A stretch of 64,000 bases of DNA from an uncultured Prevotellaceae bacterium (GTDB lineage: Bacteria > Bacteroidota > Bacteroidia > Bacteroidales > Bacteroidaceae), in NCBI GenBank assembly GCA_946404865.1, contig CAMJFC010000005.1, forward strand, positions 1 to 64,000. The letters are read 5' to 3'. Position 1 is the stretch's first letter. Each line of letters starts with the position of its first letter. The notes below the pieces were generated by a model, which did not search any database, was not told the origin of the DNA, and saw only the letters and a list, made by a program, of their open reading frames with translations. This document shows, piece by piece, positions 35,768 through 45,523 of the stretch. The position numbers and the translations under genes are program-made.

Positions 35768-36721
35768 ATGAAGAATCAGAAAATGTATGAGGCGGACGAT
35801 AAGATGATTCATCTCATCCGCGACAATTACAACTTGCTGCAAAGCTTAGGAAGCTTCGGCATCAACCTCGGGTTCGGTGATAAGACCGTGCGCGAGGTAT
35901 GCGAAGACCAGCATGTAGATACCTACACGTTTCTGGCCGTAGTGAACTATACCATCAACGGACATCGTGATTTTGACGACATTGAAAAACTTTCGATTCC
36001 CACTCTCTTGCAATACCTGAAAGCCAGCCATGATTATTACCTCGATTTCCAACTGCCCTTTATCCGCAGTGAGTTGGTGCAAGCATTGGATGAGAGTAAC
36101 AATCTGGCACGACTTATCCTCAAACTTTATGATGAGTACGCGCACTCCATCAAGCAACACATGAAATATGAGGAGAAGATGGTGTTCCCTTACGTGGAGT
36201 CGCTCGTTGAAGGCAGAGGGGTCGGCAATTATGACATCGAGACGTTCTCTAAACACCATCATCAGATTGATATAAAACTGAGAGAGCTGAAAAGCATCAT
36301 CATCAAATACTTGCCAAGCGATGGATTGCACAACAATCAGCTCTCCGCTACGCTTTACGACATTTACAACAACGAGGAGTGGCTCTCTCTTCATGCTGAC
36401 GTCGAGGACAACCTGTTTATCCCTGCTATCAGATGGTTGGAGAGGAAATCGAAACAAAATGATGTGGCGGTGAAAATCTCTCACATGATCAGCAAGAACG
36501 CTGAAGGGGAGTCGCTCAGCGAGCGCGAGAAGGAGGTGATCATCGGAGTGGTACAGGGCATGACCAACAAAGAGATTGCCGACCATCTCTTCATTTCCAT
36601 CAATACGGTCATTACTCATCGGCGGAATATCGCCAAAAAACTACAGATACACAGTCCGGCGGGACTGACCATTTATGCGATAGTTAACAACTTGGTGGAT
36701 ATCTCCAGTGTTAACCTTTAA
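35768..36721 (+). CDS. RIC/ScdA-YtfE-like hemerythrin domain fused to LuxR-type HTH
   Basis: ASHDYYLDFQLPFIR, QHMKYEEKMVFPYVE, SKHHHQ, LHADVEDNLFIPAI; LSEREKEVIIGVVQGMTNKEIADHLFISINTVITHRRNI. Confidence 0.88.
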   Translation: MKNQKMYEADDKMIHLIRDNYNLLQSLGSFGINLGFGDKTVREVCEDQHVDTYTFLAVVNYTINGHRDFDDIEKLSIPTLLQYLKASHDYYLDFQLPFIRSELVQALDESNNLARLILKLYDEYAHSIKQHMKYEEKMVFPYVESLVEGRGVGNYDIETFSKHHHQIDIKLRELKSIIIKYLPSDGLHNNQLSATLYDIYNNEEWLSLHADVEDNLFIPAIRWLERKSKQNDVAVKISHMISKNAEGESLSEREKEVIIGVVQGMTNKEIADHLFISINTVITHRRNIAKKLQIHSPAGLTIYAIVNNLVDISSVNL

Positions 36722-36742
36722 CACATAGAAAGCGAACAAGAT

Positions 36743-37348
36743 ATGAATCCAATCACCGACGGGCGTCCCAGGATGGCCATCGTTGACCCCAACACGTTGG
36801 CTGTCATGGGGCTCAAGACCATTCTGCTCAATGTGATGCCAATACTTACCATTGACACTTACGGGTCGTTTGCTGAATTCGAGGCGAACGAACCAGATTC
36901 GTATGTGCATTTTTTCGTGGATATGAGCATCGTGTTGCAACACCGTCCCTTCTTTACGGAGCGCAACCGCCGTACCATCGTTCTCACTACTTCAGTTGAG
37001 CCCGAGAAACAATTAGCTGAGTTTCATAGCCTTTGCATCAATGTGCCTGAACCCCAACTGGTGCGCGCGCTCTTGATGATGGTGCAACACAATCATCAAG
37101 GAGGTAAAAACCTGCCTCCTGTGCCGAAGGCTCTCTCTGCCAAGATTCTCTCCGACCGTGAGATAGAGGTGCTCGCTCTGATTGTGCAAGGTCTGATTAA
37201 CAAGGAGATAGCCGACCGCCTCAACATCGGTCTTACCACGGTCATTACCCACCGGAAAAATATCATGGAGAAGCTTGGCATGCGGAGCGTCTCGGCGCTC
37301 ACCATCTATGCTGTCATGCACGGATATGTGGACATCAACAAGATTTGA
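36743..37348 (+). CDS. LuxR-type regulator with degenerate receiver-like N-terminus
   Basis: RMAIVDPNTLAVMGLKTIL; LSDREIEVLALIVQGLINKEIADRLNIGLTTVITHRKNIMEKLG. Confidence 0.85.
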   Translation: MNPITDGRPRMAIVDPNTLAVMGLKTILLNVMPILTIDTYGSFAEFEANEPDSYVHFFVDMSIVLQHRPFFTERNRRTIVLTTSVEPEKQLAEFHSLCINVPEPQLVRALLMMVQHNHQGGKNLPPVPKALSAKILSDREIEVLALIVQGLINKEIADRLNIGLTTVITHRKNIMEKLGMRSVSALTIYAVMHGYVDINKI

Positions 37349-37462
37349 CGTTCCTTTCGCAAATGTCGCAAGTTGAGCGAAAGCGAAACTGTATCTAAGA
37401 AGAAAGGGCAAAAGCATGTTTTACGACGATGCTTTTACCCTTTCAATGTGGTGTTGTTGAGA

Positions 37463-37942
37463 TTAAGGCTTGGCAGCAGGAGTCTCCGGCTTGGCGGCAG
37501 GAGCAGCGGCAGGAGCCTCAGCCTTGGCGGCAGGTGCGGCGGCAGGTGCTTCAGCCTTAGCAGCAGGAGCAGCGGCAGCACCCTCGGCGGGAGCGGCAGC
37601 CTGTGCGCCCTCAGCGGGCAGAGTGGCAGCACCATCTGCAGGTTTCTGCGAAGCACCGAACGACTGCTGAGTGGCAGCGGGCACTTTGTTTCCTTCTACA
37701 ACACTCTGCTGTGATGCCCGTCCCGGGGCAACATAAGCACAGATGACACTCAATACTACCATGGCGATGGCCAGACCCCAAGTCGCCTTCTCTATGAAGT
37801 CGGTGGTCTTGCGGACACCCAACAAGTTGTTTGACGATGAGAAGTTGCTCGAAAGGCCACCTCCCTTAGACTCCTGGATCAGCACGATGAATATCATCAG
37901 CAGTGCTGCCAGTACAATCAGAATTACGAAAAATGTGTACAT
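37463..37942 (-). CDS. secG: Preprotein translocase subunit SecG with long Ala/Pro tail
   Basis: ALLMIFIVLIQESKGGGLSSNFSSSNNLLGVRKTTDFIEKATWGLAI. Confidence 0.93.
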   Translation of the reverse strand: MYTFFVILIVLAALLMIFIVLIQESKGGGLSSNFSSSNNLLGVRKTTDFIEKATWGLAIAMVVLSVICAYVAPGRASQQSVVEGNKVPAATQQSFGASQKPADGAATLPAEGAQAAAPAEGAAAAPAAKAEAPAAAPAAKAEAPAAAPAAKPETPAAKP

Positions 37943-37943
37943 T

Positions 37944-38711
37944 TTACTTTTTATTATTATTACTATTTATAATCAATTTTTCCAAAAATCGAATTTGGTC
38001 TGCAAAGTAAGCACTTTTTTTCGGATAATTCAAATTTATCCGCTTAATTATTTCCAAAGCCTTCGAATATCTGCCCTGTTTGATGTAAATCTGGGCTAAA
38101 GTCTCTGTGAAGAAGCCCTCATCCGACGTTTTTTTGTCATTTTGCTCATCATCGAGTTCGGGCAGGTACTCCAACTTCTCCTTCAGGTCGATTTTCCCGC
38201 CACTGAGGAATTCGTCGATAAGTTGCTGACCCTTCATCTGTTGTGCCGGTTCAACGGGTGCTTCTTCTGCGGGGTCGGCTTGTACCAGATAAGCCACATA
38301 ATCGATGGCAGCATCGGCTGCGGTGGGCTTCCGCTTCTGGCGTTGCGGACCGGGCTGGCCGGGCTGCTGTTCCAGAAACTGGTCGATGAGCGAGAGCGTG
38401 CGGCTCTTCGGCTCCTCGTTGTCGGTCATACGGGGGCGGGGCTCCTCTTTGCGCAGACGATAGTGAGCTGCCTCTACTAAATTGAAGATGACACGACGGT
38501 CGGTGATATAGATGGCTGCACGTCGCAACTCCTCGTCGAAGGTGGGGTCGTGCAGTAAGTACAAATTCTGTAACAGCAAAATCCGTGCCGTTTGATAATA
38601 CGGATGCTGGGCAAGCAATGAACGGAGGTCGTAGAGCGTCTCTTTGTTCATCGTCTCAGGATGCTGTATCAGTTGTGACAGATTCATGGGCATAGACAGA
38701 CCGGTTACCAA
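37944..38711 (-). CDS. Tetratricopeptide-repeat protein
   Basis: FFTETLAQIYIKQGRYSKALEIIKRINLNYPKKSAYFADQI. Confidence 0.75.
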   Translation of the reverse strand: MVTGLSMPMNLSQLIQHPETMNKETLYDLRSLLAQHPYYQTARILLLQNLYLLHDPTFDEELRRAAIYITDRRVIFNLVEAAHYRLRKEEPRPRMTDNEEPKSRTLSLIDQFLEQQPGQPGPQRQKRKPTAADAAIDYVAYLVQADPAEEAPVEPAQQMKGQQLIDEFLSGGKIDLKEKLEYLPELDDEQNDKKTSDEGFFTETLAQIYIKQGRYSKALEIIKRINLNYPKKSAYFADQIRFLEKLIINSNNNKK

Positions 38712-39226
38712 TTTGCCACGGTGGCGTTGTATATTTGTTCTACAATGTTTTTCACCATCTCCGTGACAAGTTGCTCCTGCACAGAATTGAGCGACTGTGA
38801 AGAGTCGTAATTGGAGGTTGCAGTAAACTGCTGCTCGAAGTCCTGCTCATGGTGTACGGTGTTGACGAATCTCACGTTGACCGTCATCGACAGTTCCGTC
38901 TGTACAGAGTAGCCTTCGCTCGACACACCTTTGTTGCGCTGTTGGTATTGGGTGATTTCGCCCTCCAACTGCAAGTCTCCGTTACGTTTCACCTGCCGCA
39001 ACTTGGTGTGGTTGGTGAACATATCTTTCAGCTCATCGTTGAAAAGCACTTTCATCGGTGCCCATACGTAGGCGGCACGGATGGGGAAGTCGGCTATCTG
39101 GATGGTCTTTGTCTCGTCGTAGTTGATGCTGGCACCGTTGAAACTATAGCTGACGGAGCATGCCACACAAATAGCAGACAAGACCAAAAGCCCTGCCAAG
39201 GTGTGAAGGATGTTTCGTCGTTTCAT
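38705..39226 (-). CDS. lptE: LptE family LPS-assembly lipoprotein
   Basis: SVSYSFNGASINYDETKTIQIADFPIRA; FTNHTKL.QVKRNGDLQLEGEITQY. Confidence 0.85.
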   Translation of the reverse strand: MKRRNILHTLAGLLVLSAICVACSVSYSFNGASINYDETKTIQIADFPIRAAYVWAPMKVLFNDELKDMFTNHTKLRQVKRNGDLQLEGEITQYQQRNKGVSSEGYSVQTELSMTVNVRFVNTVHHEQDFEQQFTATSNYDSSQSLNSVQEQLVTEMVKNIVEQIYNATVANW

Positions 39227-39231
39227 ATTAA

Positions 39232-40455
39232 TTAATCCAATCCGTATTGTTTGATGCGGCGGTAGAGGGTGCGGTCGGAGATGCCCAGCTCCTGGGCTGC
39301 TTTCTTGCGGTTGCCGCCATGCCGCTCTAAAGCTTTGACCAAGTTCTGCCGTGTCATGTCGTCTAAGTTCAGACTTTCGTTGTCTGATATCTCTTCGGCT
39401 TCGGCTTCTTCGATGTCGGTGCGGCGTAAATTGTTGACTGCTTTTTCTTCTGTCGGGTCAATCAGACTGGGCAGATTCACACCACCATGACTGGAGATGG
39501 CACCCTGCTCGTCAAGTTTCTGGCGCAGGTCGGTCCATTCTCGACGCATGTCGCCCATGTTTTTTTGCAACTCATAGAGTAATTTAAACAACACATCTCG
39601 CTCATTCTCATAGAGATGGTTTTTGCTGTCATTGCCGATGGTGGCCAACTGGGTCGTCTCAGGGTCTTGGGGGATGAATTGACTCAGTATTTCAGCGTCA
39701 ATCTCACGTTTCCTACATATAAACGACATCTGTTCCGTCAGGTTCTTCAGTTGCCGCACATTGCCGGGCCATTTATACTTCAGCATCAATTCTTGAGCAT
39801 CGGGTGTGAGCTTGATATGTTCTGGCAACTTATATCTTTGGGCTGTTTCGCGGGCGAAATAGGCGAAGAGCATCAAAATGTCTTTGCCGCGTTCGCGAAG
39901 TGCCGGCATCTGGATGGGGATGGTGTTGAGACGGTAGTAGAGGTCTTCGCGAAAGCGGCGCTCACTGATGGCGCGTTGCAGGTTCACGTTGGTGGCCGCC
40001 ACAATGCGCACATTGGTCTTGCGTATCTCTTGACCGCCCACACGGATGTATTCGCCGGTTTCCAACACGCGGAGAAGACGGGCTTGAGTGGCCAGGGGAA
40101 GTTCACCTACCTCATCGAGAAAAAGTGTGCCACCATCTACGGTGCCGAAATAGCCCTCCCGTTCGTCGATGGCTCCGGTGAACGAGCCTCTTTCGTGCCC
40201 GAACAGTTCGCTGTCTATCGTGCCCTCAGGGATGGAACCACAGTTGATGGCGAAGTATTTGCCATGTTTGCGGGGGGAACGGTCATGGATAATGCGAGGC
40301 AGGGTCTCTTTGCCCACGCCGCTCTCACCGATGATGAGCACTGAAAGGTCGGTAGGAGCCACTTGCAGCGCAACATCGATGGCACGGTTCAGCGCGTCAC
40401 AATTTCCGATGATATTGTAACGTGCTTTGATTTGCTGTATCTCATTTTTATCCAT
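39232..40455 (-). CDS. Sigma-54-dependent Fis-family transcriptional regulator
   Basis: GESGVGKETLPRIIHDRS, ELFGHERGSFTGA, FLDEVGELPLATQARLLRVLE, C-terminal HGGNRKKAAQELGISDRTLYRRIKQYGLD. Confidence 0.97.
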   Translation of the reverse strand: MDKNEIQQIKARYNIIGNCDALNRAIDVALQVAPTDLSVLIIGESGVGKETLPRIIHDRSPRKHGKYFAINCGSIPEGTIDSELFGHERGSFTGAIDEREGYFGTVDGGTLFLDEVGELPLATQARLLRVLETGEYIRVGGQEIRKTNVRIVAATNVNLQRAISERRFREDLYYRLNTIPIQMPALRERGKDILMLFAYFARETAQRYKLPEHIKLTPDAQELMLKYKWPGNVRQLKNLTEQMSFICRKREIDAEILSQFIPQDPETTQLATIGNDSKNHLYENERDVLFKLLYELQKNMGDMRREWTDLRQKLDEQGAISSHGGVNLPSLIDPTEEKAVNNLRRTDIEEAEAEEISDNESLNLDDMTRQNLVKALERHGGNRKKAAQELGISDRTLYRRIKQYGLD

Positions 40456-40561
40456 TGGGCGGCAAAGTTACTACTTTTTTTTCGCAAACAGGCTATAAAT
40501 TAGGATTTTTTAAACGATTTGTTCTTATTGGCTCTACCATGTTATCGGAGTATTGGGAGGG

Positions 40562-41665
40562 TTATCCTTCTTCTCCTTGGCTCCTTGGCGATTTTTGCTC
40601 TTTCGGGGCGGCTGGCGCTTTGAATCTTACCTTCTCACTGTCGTCGCGGCGCTCATGGTAGAGCTTCTTCAGGGGGTTGGCCAATGGCTCGTCGTAGTCG
40701 GCGCGGGCGCGGCACGCATCAATGGCCGCATAAATGGCATTGCGGAGCGCGCTCTCGTCGGCACATCCCTTGCCGGCAATGTCGAAGGCGGGACCGTGAG
40801 CTGCGGAGGTCAACACACCACTCAATCCGGAGGTCAACTCGATTCCGCGTCCTTCTGAAAGCAGCTTAAACGGGATGAGGCCTTGGTCGTGATACATGGC
40901 CATCACTCCGTCGAAGAACGAATATTGGCCGTTGCCGAAAAACTCATCGGCAGGGAAGGGACCGAAAGCATACACTTTCTTTTCGCGGAGTTCGTCAGTC
41001 ACGGGTTTCAGTACCTCTTCTTCTTCCTTGCCTGCGGTGGAGTTGAAGGAGAGGAGTGCCATACGGGGGTTGTTGATACGCAGGTCGCGTTTCAAACTCT
41101 GGTAGAAGAGGGTGGCCATCTCTGTCACATTCTCCTTGTTGATGTAACTGGGGAGTTGGTCGAAGGGTACCTCGGGAGCCAATACGGCCAGATGGAGACC
41201 GCCATTTTGGCAGATGGTCAACACCTTCGGAGCGGGCTCGCTGCGTTGGGCTATATAGGTTCCTACGGATGAGGCTTGGTTGATGGTCTCTGCGGTACAG
41301 GGGGCTGACACCAAGACGTCGAACAGACCGGCTTCCCAGTCGTCAGCGGCGCGGTCGATAGCGGTGCGTGCTGCCTTGGCCGATTCCAGCGTGGGTGTGC
41401 CTAAATCAACTTTCACCTCCTCGTCGGTCGTGTTGAGCATGTTCACACGTCCGTCCTGTGCTTCACTGGCATTGGCGATGATGCTGAAATTGGCCTGCAT
41501 ATTGAGGGCCTTACGATGATAGGCTGCCACTTTCGGCGAACCGTAGATGATGGGGGTACATAACTCTAAGATGGTGGGGTCTGACAATGCTTTGAAAATC
41601 ACTTCATACCCGATGCCGTTGGTATCTCCTTGCGTGATGGCCACGCGAATCATTTTATTGTCCAT
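40562..41665 (-). CDS. pdxA: 4-hydroxythreonine-4-phosphate dehydrogenase
   Basis: MIRVAITQGDTNGIGYEVIFKAL, GVMAMYHDQGLIPFKLL, TSAAHGPAFDIAGKGCADE; atypical charged C-terminal tail. Confidence 0.95.
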   Translation of the reverse strand: MDNKMIRVAITQGDTNGIGYEVIFKALSDPTILELCTPIIYGSPKVAAYHRKALNMQANFSIIANASEAQDGRVNMLNTTDEEVKVDLGTPTLESAKAARTAIDRAADDWEAGLFDVLVSAPCTAETINQASSVGTYIAQRSEPAPKVLTICQNGGLHLAVLAPEVPFDQLPSYINKENVTEMATLFYQSLKRDLRINNPRMALLSFNSTAGKEEEEVLKPVTDELREKKVYAFGPFPADEFFGNGQYSFFDGVMAMYHDQGLIPFKLLSEGRGIELTSGLSGVLTSAAHGPAFDIAGKGCADESALRNAIYAAIDACRARADYDEPLANPLKKLYHERRDDSEKVRFKAPAAPKEQKSPRSQGEEG

Positions 41666-41673
41666 ATATGTTT

Positions 41674-42642
41674 TCAGTTGAAAAAATTCGTAAAGAGGGG
41701 GGCTTCCAGTGCTCTCATCATGTTGCGTTTCTTCAAGCCTGGAGCGAAGACGAAGACTTCGGCCACGATGGTCCGTGTGCTGTCAACAGGGATGACGCGC
41801 TGGCAGAATGGACCGCCCATCGCATCGCCTTCCATCTCCCACAGTCCTCGCACAATGTATTCATTGCGTCCGTCATGTGCAGTATAGCTATAACAACTGA
41901 CGGTCTCTCTGGCGGTGCGCATATACATGGCGTCTGTCTCCCCCTTGATATGACGGCCCAGCACGCTGTCGCGCACATCCATTTCATTGGCCGCGTAAGG
42001 GTGGTGCACCGCATAGATGCAAAGACACCGTTGCGCCTCTGCTGAGGTGTTCGACAACCACAGAAAGTCCTTGTCCTGTCGTTGCGCTGTCAGGTCTTCC
42101 GGCACCAGCATCTTGATGCCGAACATCTTTAGGATGGTGCTCTCGGACTGACTGTTGTGTTTCTCGTGCAGGAAACGGAGGGTGCGATCGGTCTCTGCCT
42201 GTGCCAACAGCCGGCGGAGTCTGTCGCCCAATGCGGGCATCTCTCGCTGTAGTGCCGCACCATTGGGGGTGTGGATATAGACTATGAGCTGAGGTGCGGC
42301 GTTCACGTCTTGTTCATAGCGGATGTGGGTGCGTGTATACCGCGACGGGTCCGCGTCCACTTTCACGATATTGCGGGCCAGTGGTTGTTCTTGGTCTTGT
42401 ATGACGTCAAACCATGGCTCGGGTTGAGGCAACCCTTCCATGTCGAGGGTCAGTTCCCGATATACAGCACTGTCGATGTCGCCTGTGAGCACCACCTCAA
42501 ACGGCTTGCCACCGCTCTGCGGCATCAGTGGCGAACGGCGGCATCCTGTCAGCAATCCACAGGTAAAGATGAGGGCGAAGAGCCATGCATCGGCACCGTG
42601 GTGTCTGCTCCTGCAACTATGGCGGCGGTCATTGTCTGGCAT
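41674..42642 (-). CDS. DUF4837-like lipoprotein
   Basis: Lipobox TGCRRS; KPFEVVLTGDIDS; ISNTSAEAQRCLCIYA-like region. Confidence 0.7.
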   Translation of the reverse strand: MPDNDRRHSCRSRHHGADAWLFALIFTCGLLTGCRRSPLMPQSGGKPFEVVLTGDIDSAVYRELTLDMEGLPQPEPWFDVIQDQEQPLARNIVKVDADPSRYTRTHIRYEQDVNAAPQLIVYIHTPNGAALQREMPALGDRLRRLLAQAETDRTLRFLHEKHNSQSESTILKMFGIKMLVPEDLTAQRQDKDFLWLSNTSAEAQRCLCIYAVHHPYAANEMDVRDSVLGRHIKGETDAMYMRTARETVSCYSYTAHDGRNEYIVRGLWEMEGDAMGGPFCQRVIPVDSTRTIVAEVFVFAPGLKKRNMMRALEAPLFTNFFN

Positions 42643-43666
42643 CGGCTATCTCTTTGGCGGTGCTCAGCAGTCCGCAGGCGGCATAGATGTCTTGTCCGCG
42701 CGAGGCGCGTATGGTGGTGAAGATGCCATGTCGCGTCAGATAGTCGCGTAGTGATGTCATGCGTTCTTCTGATGCGCCGTGCAACTCCACGCCGGGTATC
42801 TGGTGGAAGCGGATGAGGTTGACGCGGCAGTCGAGCCCCTGCAACAGCTTGACCAATTCGCGTGCATGGAGGGGGGTGTCGTTGACTCCTCCAAACACGA
42901 TGTATTCAAACGACAAACGGCGTTGGTGTGAGAAATCATACCCCCGCAGCAGTTCGATAATCTCTTGGATGCCCATGCCTCGTTCGGCGGGCATGAGTGT
43001 GGCGCGCTGTTCGGGAATGGGGGAGTGCAGGCTGATGGCCACATGGCATTCGCTTTCATCGAGAAACCGGCGCAGTTTGTTCTTCACGCCCACGCTGCTC
43101 ACGGTGATGCGCCGCGGACTCCAAGCGTAAGCGTAGTCAGCGGTAAGTATCTCAGTGGCTTTCATCACGTTGTCTAAGTTGTCCATCGGCTCGCCCTGGC
43201 CCATGAACACGATGTTGGTGAGCCTTTCGCGTTCGGGCAGCGCATAAATCTGGTTGAGGATGTCGCGCACGGTGAGCTGTCCTTCAAACCCTTGTTTTCC
43301 GGTTTGGCAAAAGAGGCAGTTCATCTTGCATCCCACCTGGCACGATACGCACAGCGTGGCACGGTCGCCGTCGGGGATGAACACCGTCTCCACCTGTTGT
43401 CCGCTTTCGGTGGGGAAGAGGTATTTGATGGTACCATCGGTCGAAGTCTGGCTGAAGGCGGGGGACATGGCTCCTACCTCATATTCTTCAGAAAGCCGTT
43501 CGCGGTTTTGTTTCGACAGGTTGGTCATCTCGGCGATGTCGCTCACATGTTGCGTGTAGAGCCATTTCGCTATTTGGGTGCCCGTGAAAGCAGGCATGCC
43601 TAATGTCCTCGCCGTCTCTTTCAGTTCGGCGAGTGTCATTCCCAATAAAGCTTTCTTTTCTGTCAT
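42629..43666 (-). CDS. rlmN: 23S rRNA (adenine(2503)-C(2))-methyltransferase RlmN
   Basis: CVSCQVGCKMNCLFCQTGKQGFEGQLTVRDILNQI, VFMGQGEPMDNLDNV, SLHSPIPEQRATLMPAERG. Confidence 0.96.
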   Translation of the reverse strand: MTEKKALLGMTLAELKETARTLGMPAFTGTQIAKWLYTQHVSDIAEMTNLSKQNRERLSEEYEVGAMSPAFSQTSTDGTIKYLFPTESGQQVETVFIPDGDRATLCVSCQVGCKMNCLFCQTGKQGFEGQLTVRDILNQIYALPERERLTNIVFMGQGEPMDNLDNVMKATEILTADYAYAWSPRRITVSSVGVKNKLRRFLDESECHVAISLHSPIPEQRATLMPAERGMGIQEIIELLRGYDFSHQRRLSFEYIVFGGVNDTPLHARELVKLLQGLDCRVNLIRFHQIPGVELHGASEERMTSLRDYLTRHGIFTTIRASRGQDIYAACGLLSTAKEIADARQ

Positions 43667-43705
43667 CTCTTGTCAGTAAGTCGATGCAAAGGTACACATT
43701 TTTTT

Positions 43706-43788
43706 CAACATAGGGACATAAGAGCATTTTTTTTCAACATAGGAACATAATTATTTCGACATAGAAACATAGGGACATAATTATGAAA
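43706..43788. repeat. ACATAGG-type repeats upstream of rlmN
   Basis: CAACATAGGGACATAA, CAACATAGGAACATAATTATTTCGACATAGAAACATAGGGACATAATTATG; further copies near 43914-43965. Confidence 0.75.
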
Positions 43789-43853
43789 AGGACATTACTA
43801 TCCCCTCTTCTTGGACTAAACATCAAGGAGCAGGAATACTTTTACTAATGTCC

Positions 43854-43900
43854 TTTAACTTCTCTAACTTCCTTAACTTCTTTAACTTCCGAAAGTTGAG
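43854..43900. repeat. Nonamer repeat TTTAACTTC x4 ending CGAAAGTTGAG
   Basis: TTTAACTTC TCTAACTTC CTTAACTTC TTTAACTTC CGAAAGTTGAG. Confidence 0.85.
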
Positions 43901-43982
43901 TTATCTACATAAAAACATAGGAGCATAATGTATAAACGATATGTCCCTATGTTCCTATGTCTAAATCATCTCTGTTCCTTTG

Positions 43983-45347
43983 TTAAGGTTTGCGCCTGAG
44001 CGTCTCCACTATGCGTGCCATTTGGTTGGGGATGCGTATCTGCTGCGGACATTTCGAGAGACATTCCTCACAGTCCTGACAGGCGCGTGCCCATGTCGTT
44101 TTGTCGGGCAGCGCACGACTCATGCCCTCGACAAATTGTTGCTGACGTGCGGCAAAGTCGGGAGCGTCTGGGGCGGGCAAGGGCAGAATATGCTCGTTGA
44201 CTGCTTCGTTGTAATAGGCGAAATTGCCGGGAATATCCACTCCGTAAGGGCAGGGCATACAATAGGCGCAGGTCGTGCAGGGGATGGTGGGGAAACCGCT
44301 CATCTCATCGGCGATGTTGGCCAAAAGCACATTCTCACTCTCTGTGCAGGGGTCGAGTGGTGAGAAAGTCTCCACGTTTTCCACCATGTGCTCCATACGG
44401 TTCATGCCACTCAGGGCTGTCAGGATGTTGGTGTGCGAACCAACCCAGCGGAACGACCAGCGTGCGGGACTGTCATCAGAACGTATGGCTTTTAATTTCT
44501 CTGCCTGGTCTTTTTGCAGTTTACCTAAAGCACCGCCGCGCAGTGGTTCCATCACCACGCATTGTATGTCGAGCTTTTTGCATTTGTTGTAGAGGTATTC
44601 CGCGTCGGCGTCTTTCTTCCAACCGCCTCCGAGCGAGGCGTGGCGCCAGTCGAGGTAGTTCATCTGTATCTGAACGAAGTCCCAATGATATTGGTCGTTG
44701 TGGTCCAACAGCCAGTCAAACACCTTGACATCACCATGATAGGAGAACCCTAAGTGGCGGATACGGCCGGCCTCGCGCTCAGCCAAGAGGAAATCAAGCA
44801 GTCCGTTGTCGATGAAACGCCCGTTGAACGCTTCCAACCCACCACCGCCGATACCGTGGAGCAAGTAGTAGTCGATGTGGTCCACTTTCAGGCGTTGGAA
44901 CGATTGGTAATACAGATTCTTCGACTCTTCTAACGACCATAACCGTTGGTTTTGGTTCGACATCTTTGTCGCCACGAAAAATTTGTCACGGGGATAACGA
45001 GACAGGGAATTGCCCGTAAGCACCTCCGACTTACCGCCCATATACATGGGGGCCGTGTCGAAATAGTTCACGCCGTGTTCGATGGCATAATCTACCAGTT
45101 GGTCCACCTCTTCCTGGTCGTTCGGCAGTCGCATCATGCCGAAGCCCAACAAGGAAATGGGCTCGCCCGAACCGTGTTGCACCCGGTAGGTCATTTTGTT
45201 CTCTGCTACCGATAATTTCTCTTCTTCAGTCAGTCCGCCAAACGGTTTGAAGGCCATGAGTGCCATGGCCGATGCGGCACCGAATCCCAGCTTTTTGAGG
45301 AAGTCACGGCGGTTGATGTTTTTCTTGTTGCGCTTGTCTTCTTTCAT
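43983..45347 (-). CDS. Aldo/keto reductase with C-terminal 4Fe-4S cysteines and Tat-like signal
   Basis: NRRDFLKKLGFGAASAMALMA; LLGFGMMRLP; GVNYFDTAPMY; CTTCAYCMPCPYGVDIPG; CQDCEECLSKCPQQIRIP. Confidence 0.95.
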   Translation of the reverse strand: MKEDKRNKKNINRRDFLKKLGFGAASAMALMAFKPFGGLTEEEKLSVAENKMTYRVQHGSGEPISLLGFGMMRLPNDQEEVDQLVDYAIEHGVNYFDTAPMYMGGKSEVLTGNSLSRYPRDKFFVATKMSNQNQRLWSLEESKNLYYQSFQRLKVDHIDYYLLHGIGGGGLEAFNGRFIDNGLLDFLLAEREAGRIRHLGFSYHGDVKVFDWLLDHNDQYHWDFVQIQMNYLDWRHASLGGGWKKDADAEYLYNKCKKLDIQCVVMEPLRGGALGKLQKDQAEKLKAIRSDDSPARWSFRWVGSHTNILTALSGMNRMEHMVENVETFSPLDPCTESENVLLANIADEMSGFPTIPCTTCAYCMPCPYGVDIPGNFAYYNEAVNEHILPLPAPDAPDFAARQQQFVEGMSRALPDKTTWARACQDCEECLSKCPQQIRIPNQMARIVETLRRKP

Positions 45348-45490
45348 CCTTCTGTAAGTATAGTGTTTATAGGATGCAAATGTAAGAAAAATTTTTCAAA
45401 TATATCATTTTTCCCTCTTTTTTTCATCACCCCAAAATCTTGATGTGCGTCAAAAAACCTACCGACTGCGGTCAAAAAGTGGGTGTAAAG

Positions 45491-45523
45491 TTTGTGCGTG
45501 TCTCTGAAACGTGTTTATCTTTG
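45491..45523 (+). promoter_or_regulatory. Bacteroidetes-type promoter with ~120-nt leader
   Basis: TTTG-N21-TATCTTTG. Confidence 0.6.

Noticed and set aside
37349-37420. CGCAAGTTGAGCGAAAGCG as another member of the nonamer-repeat cap family
   Set aside because: Lacks the TTTAACTTC units; similarity limited to AAGTTGAG.
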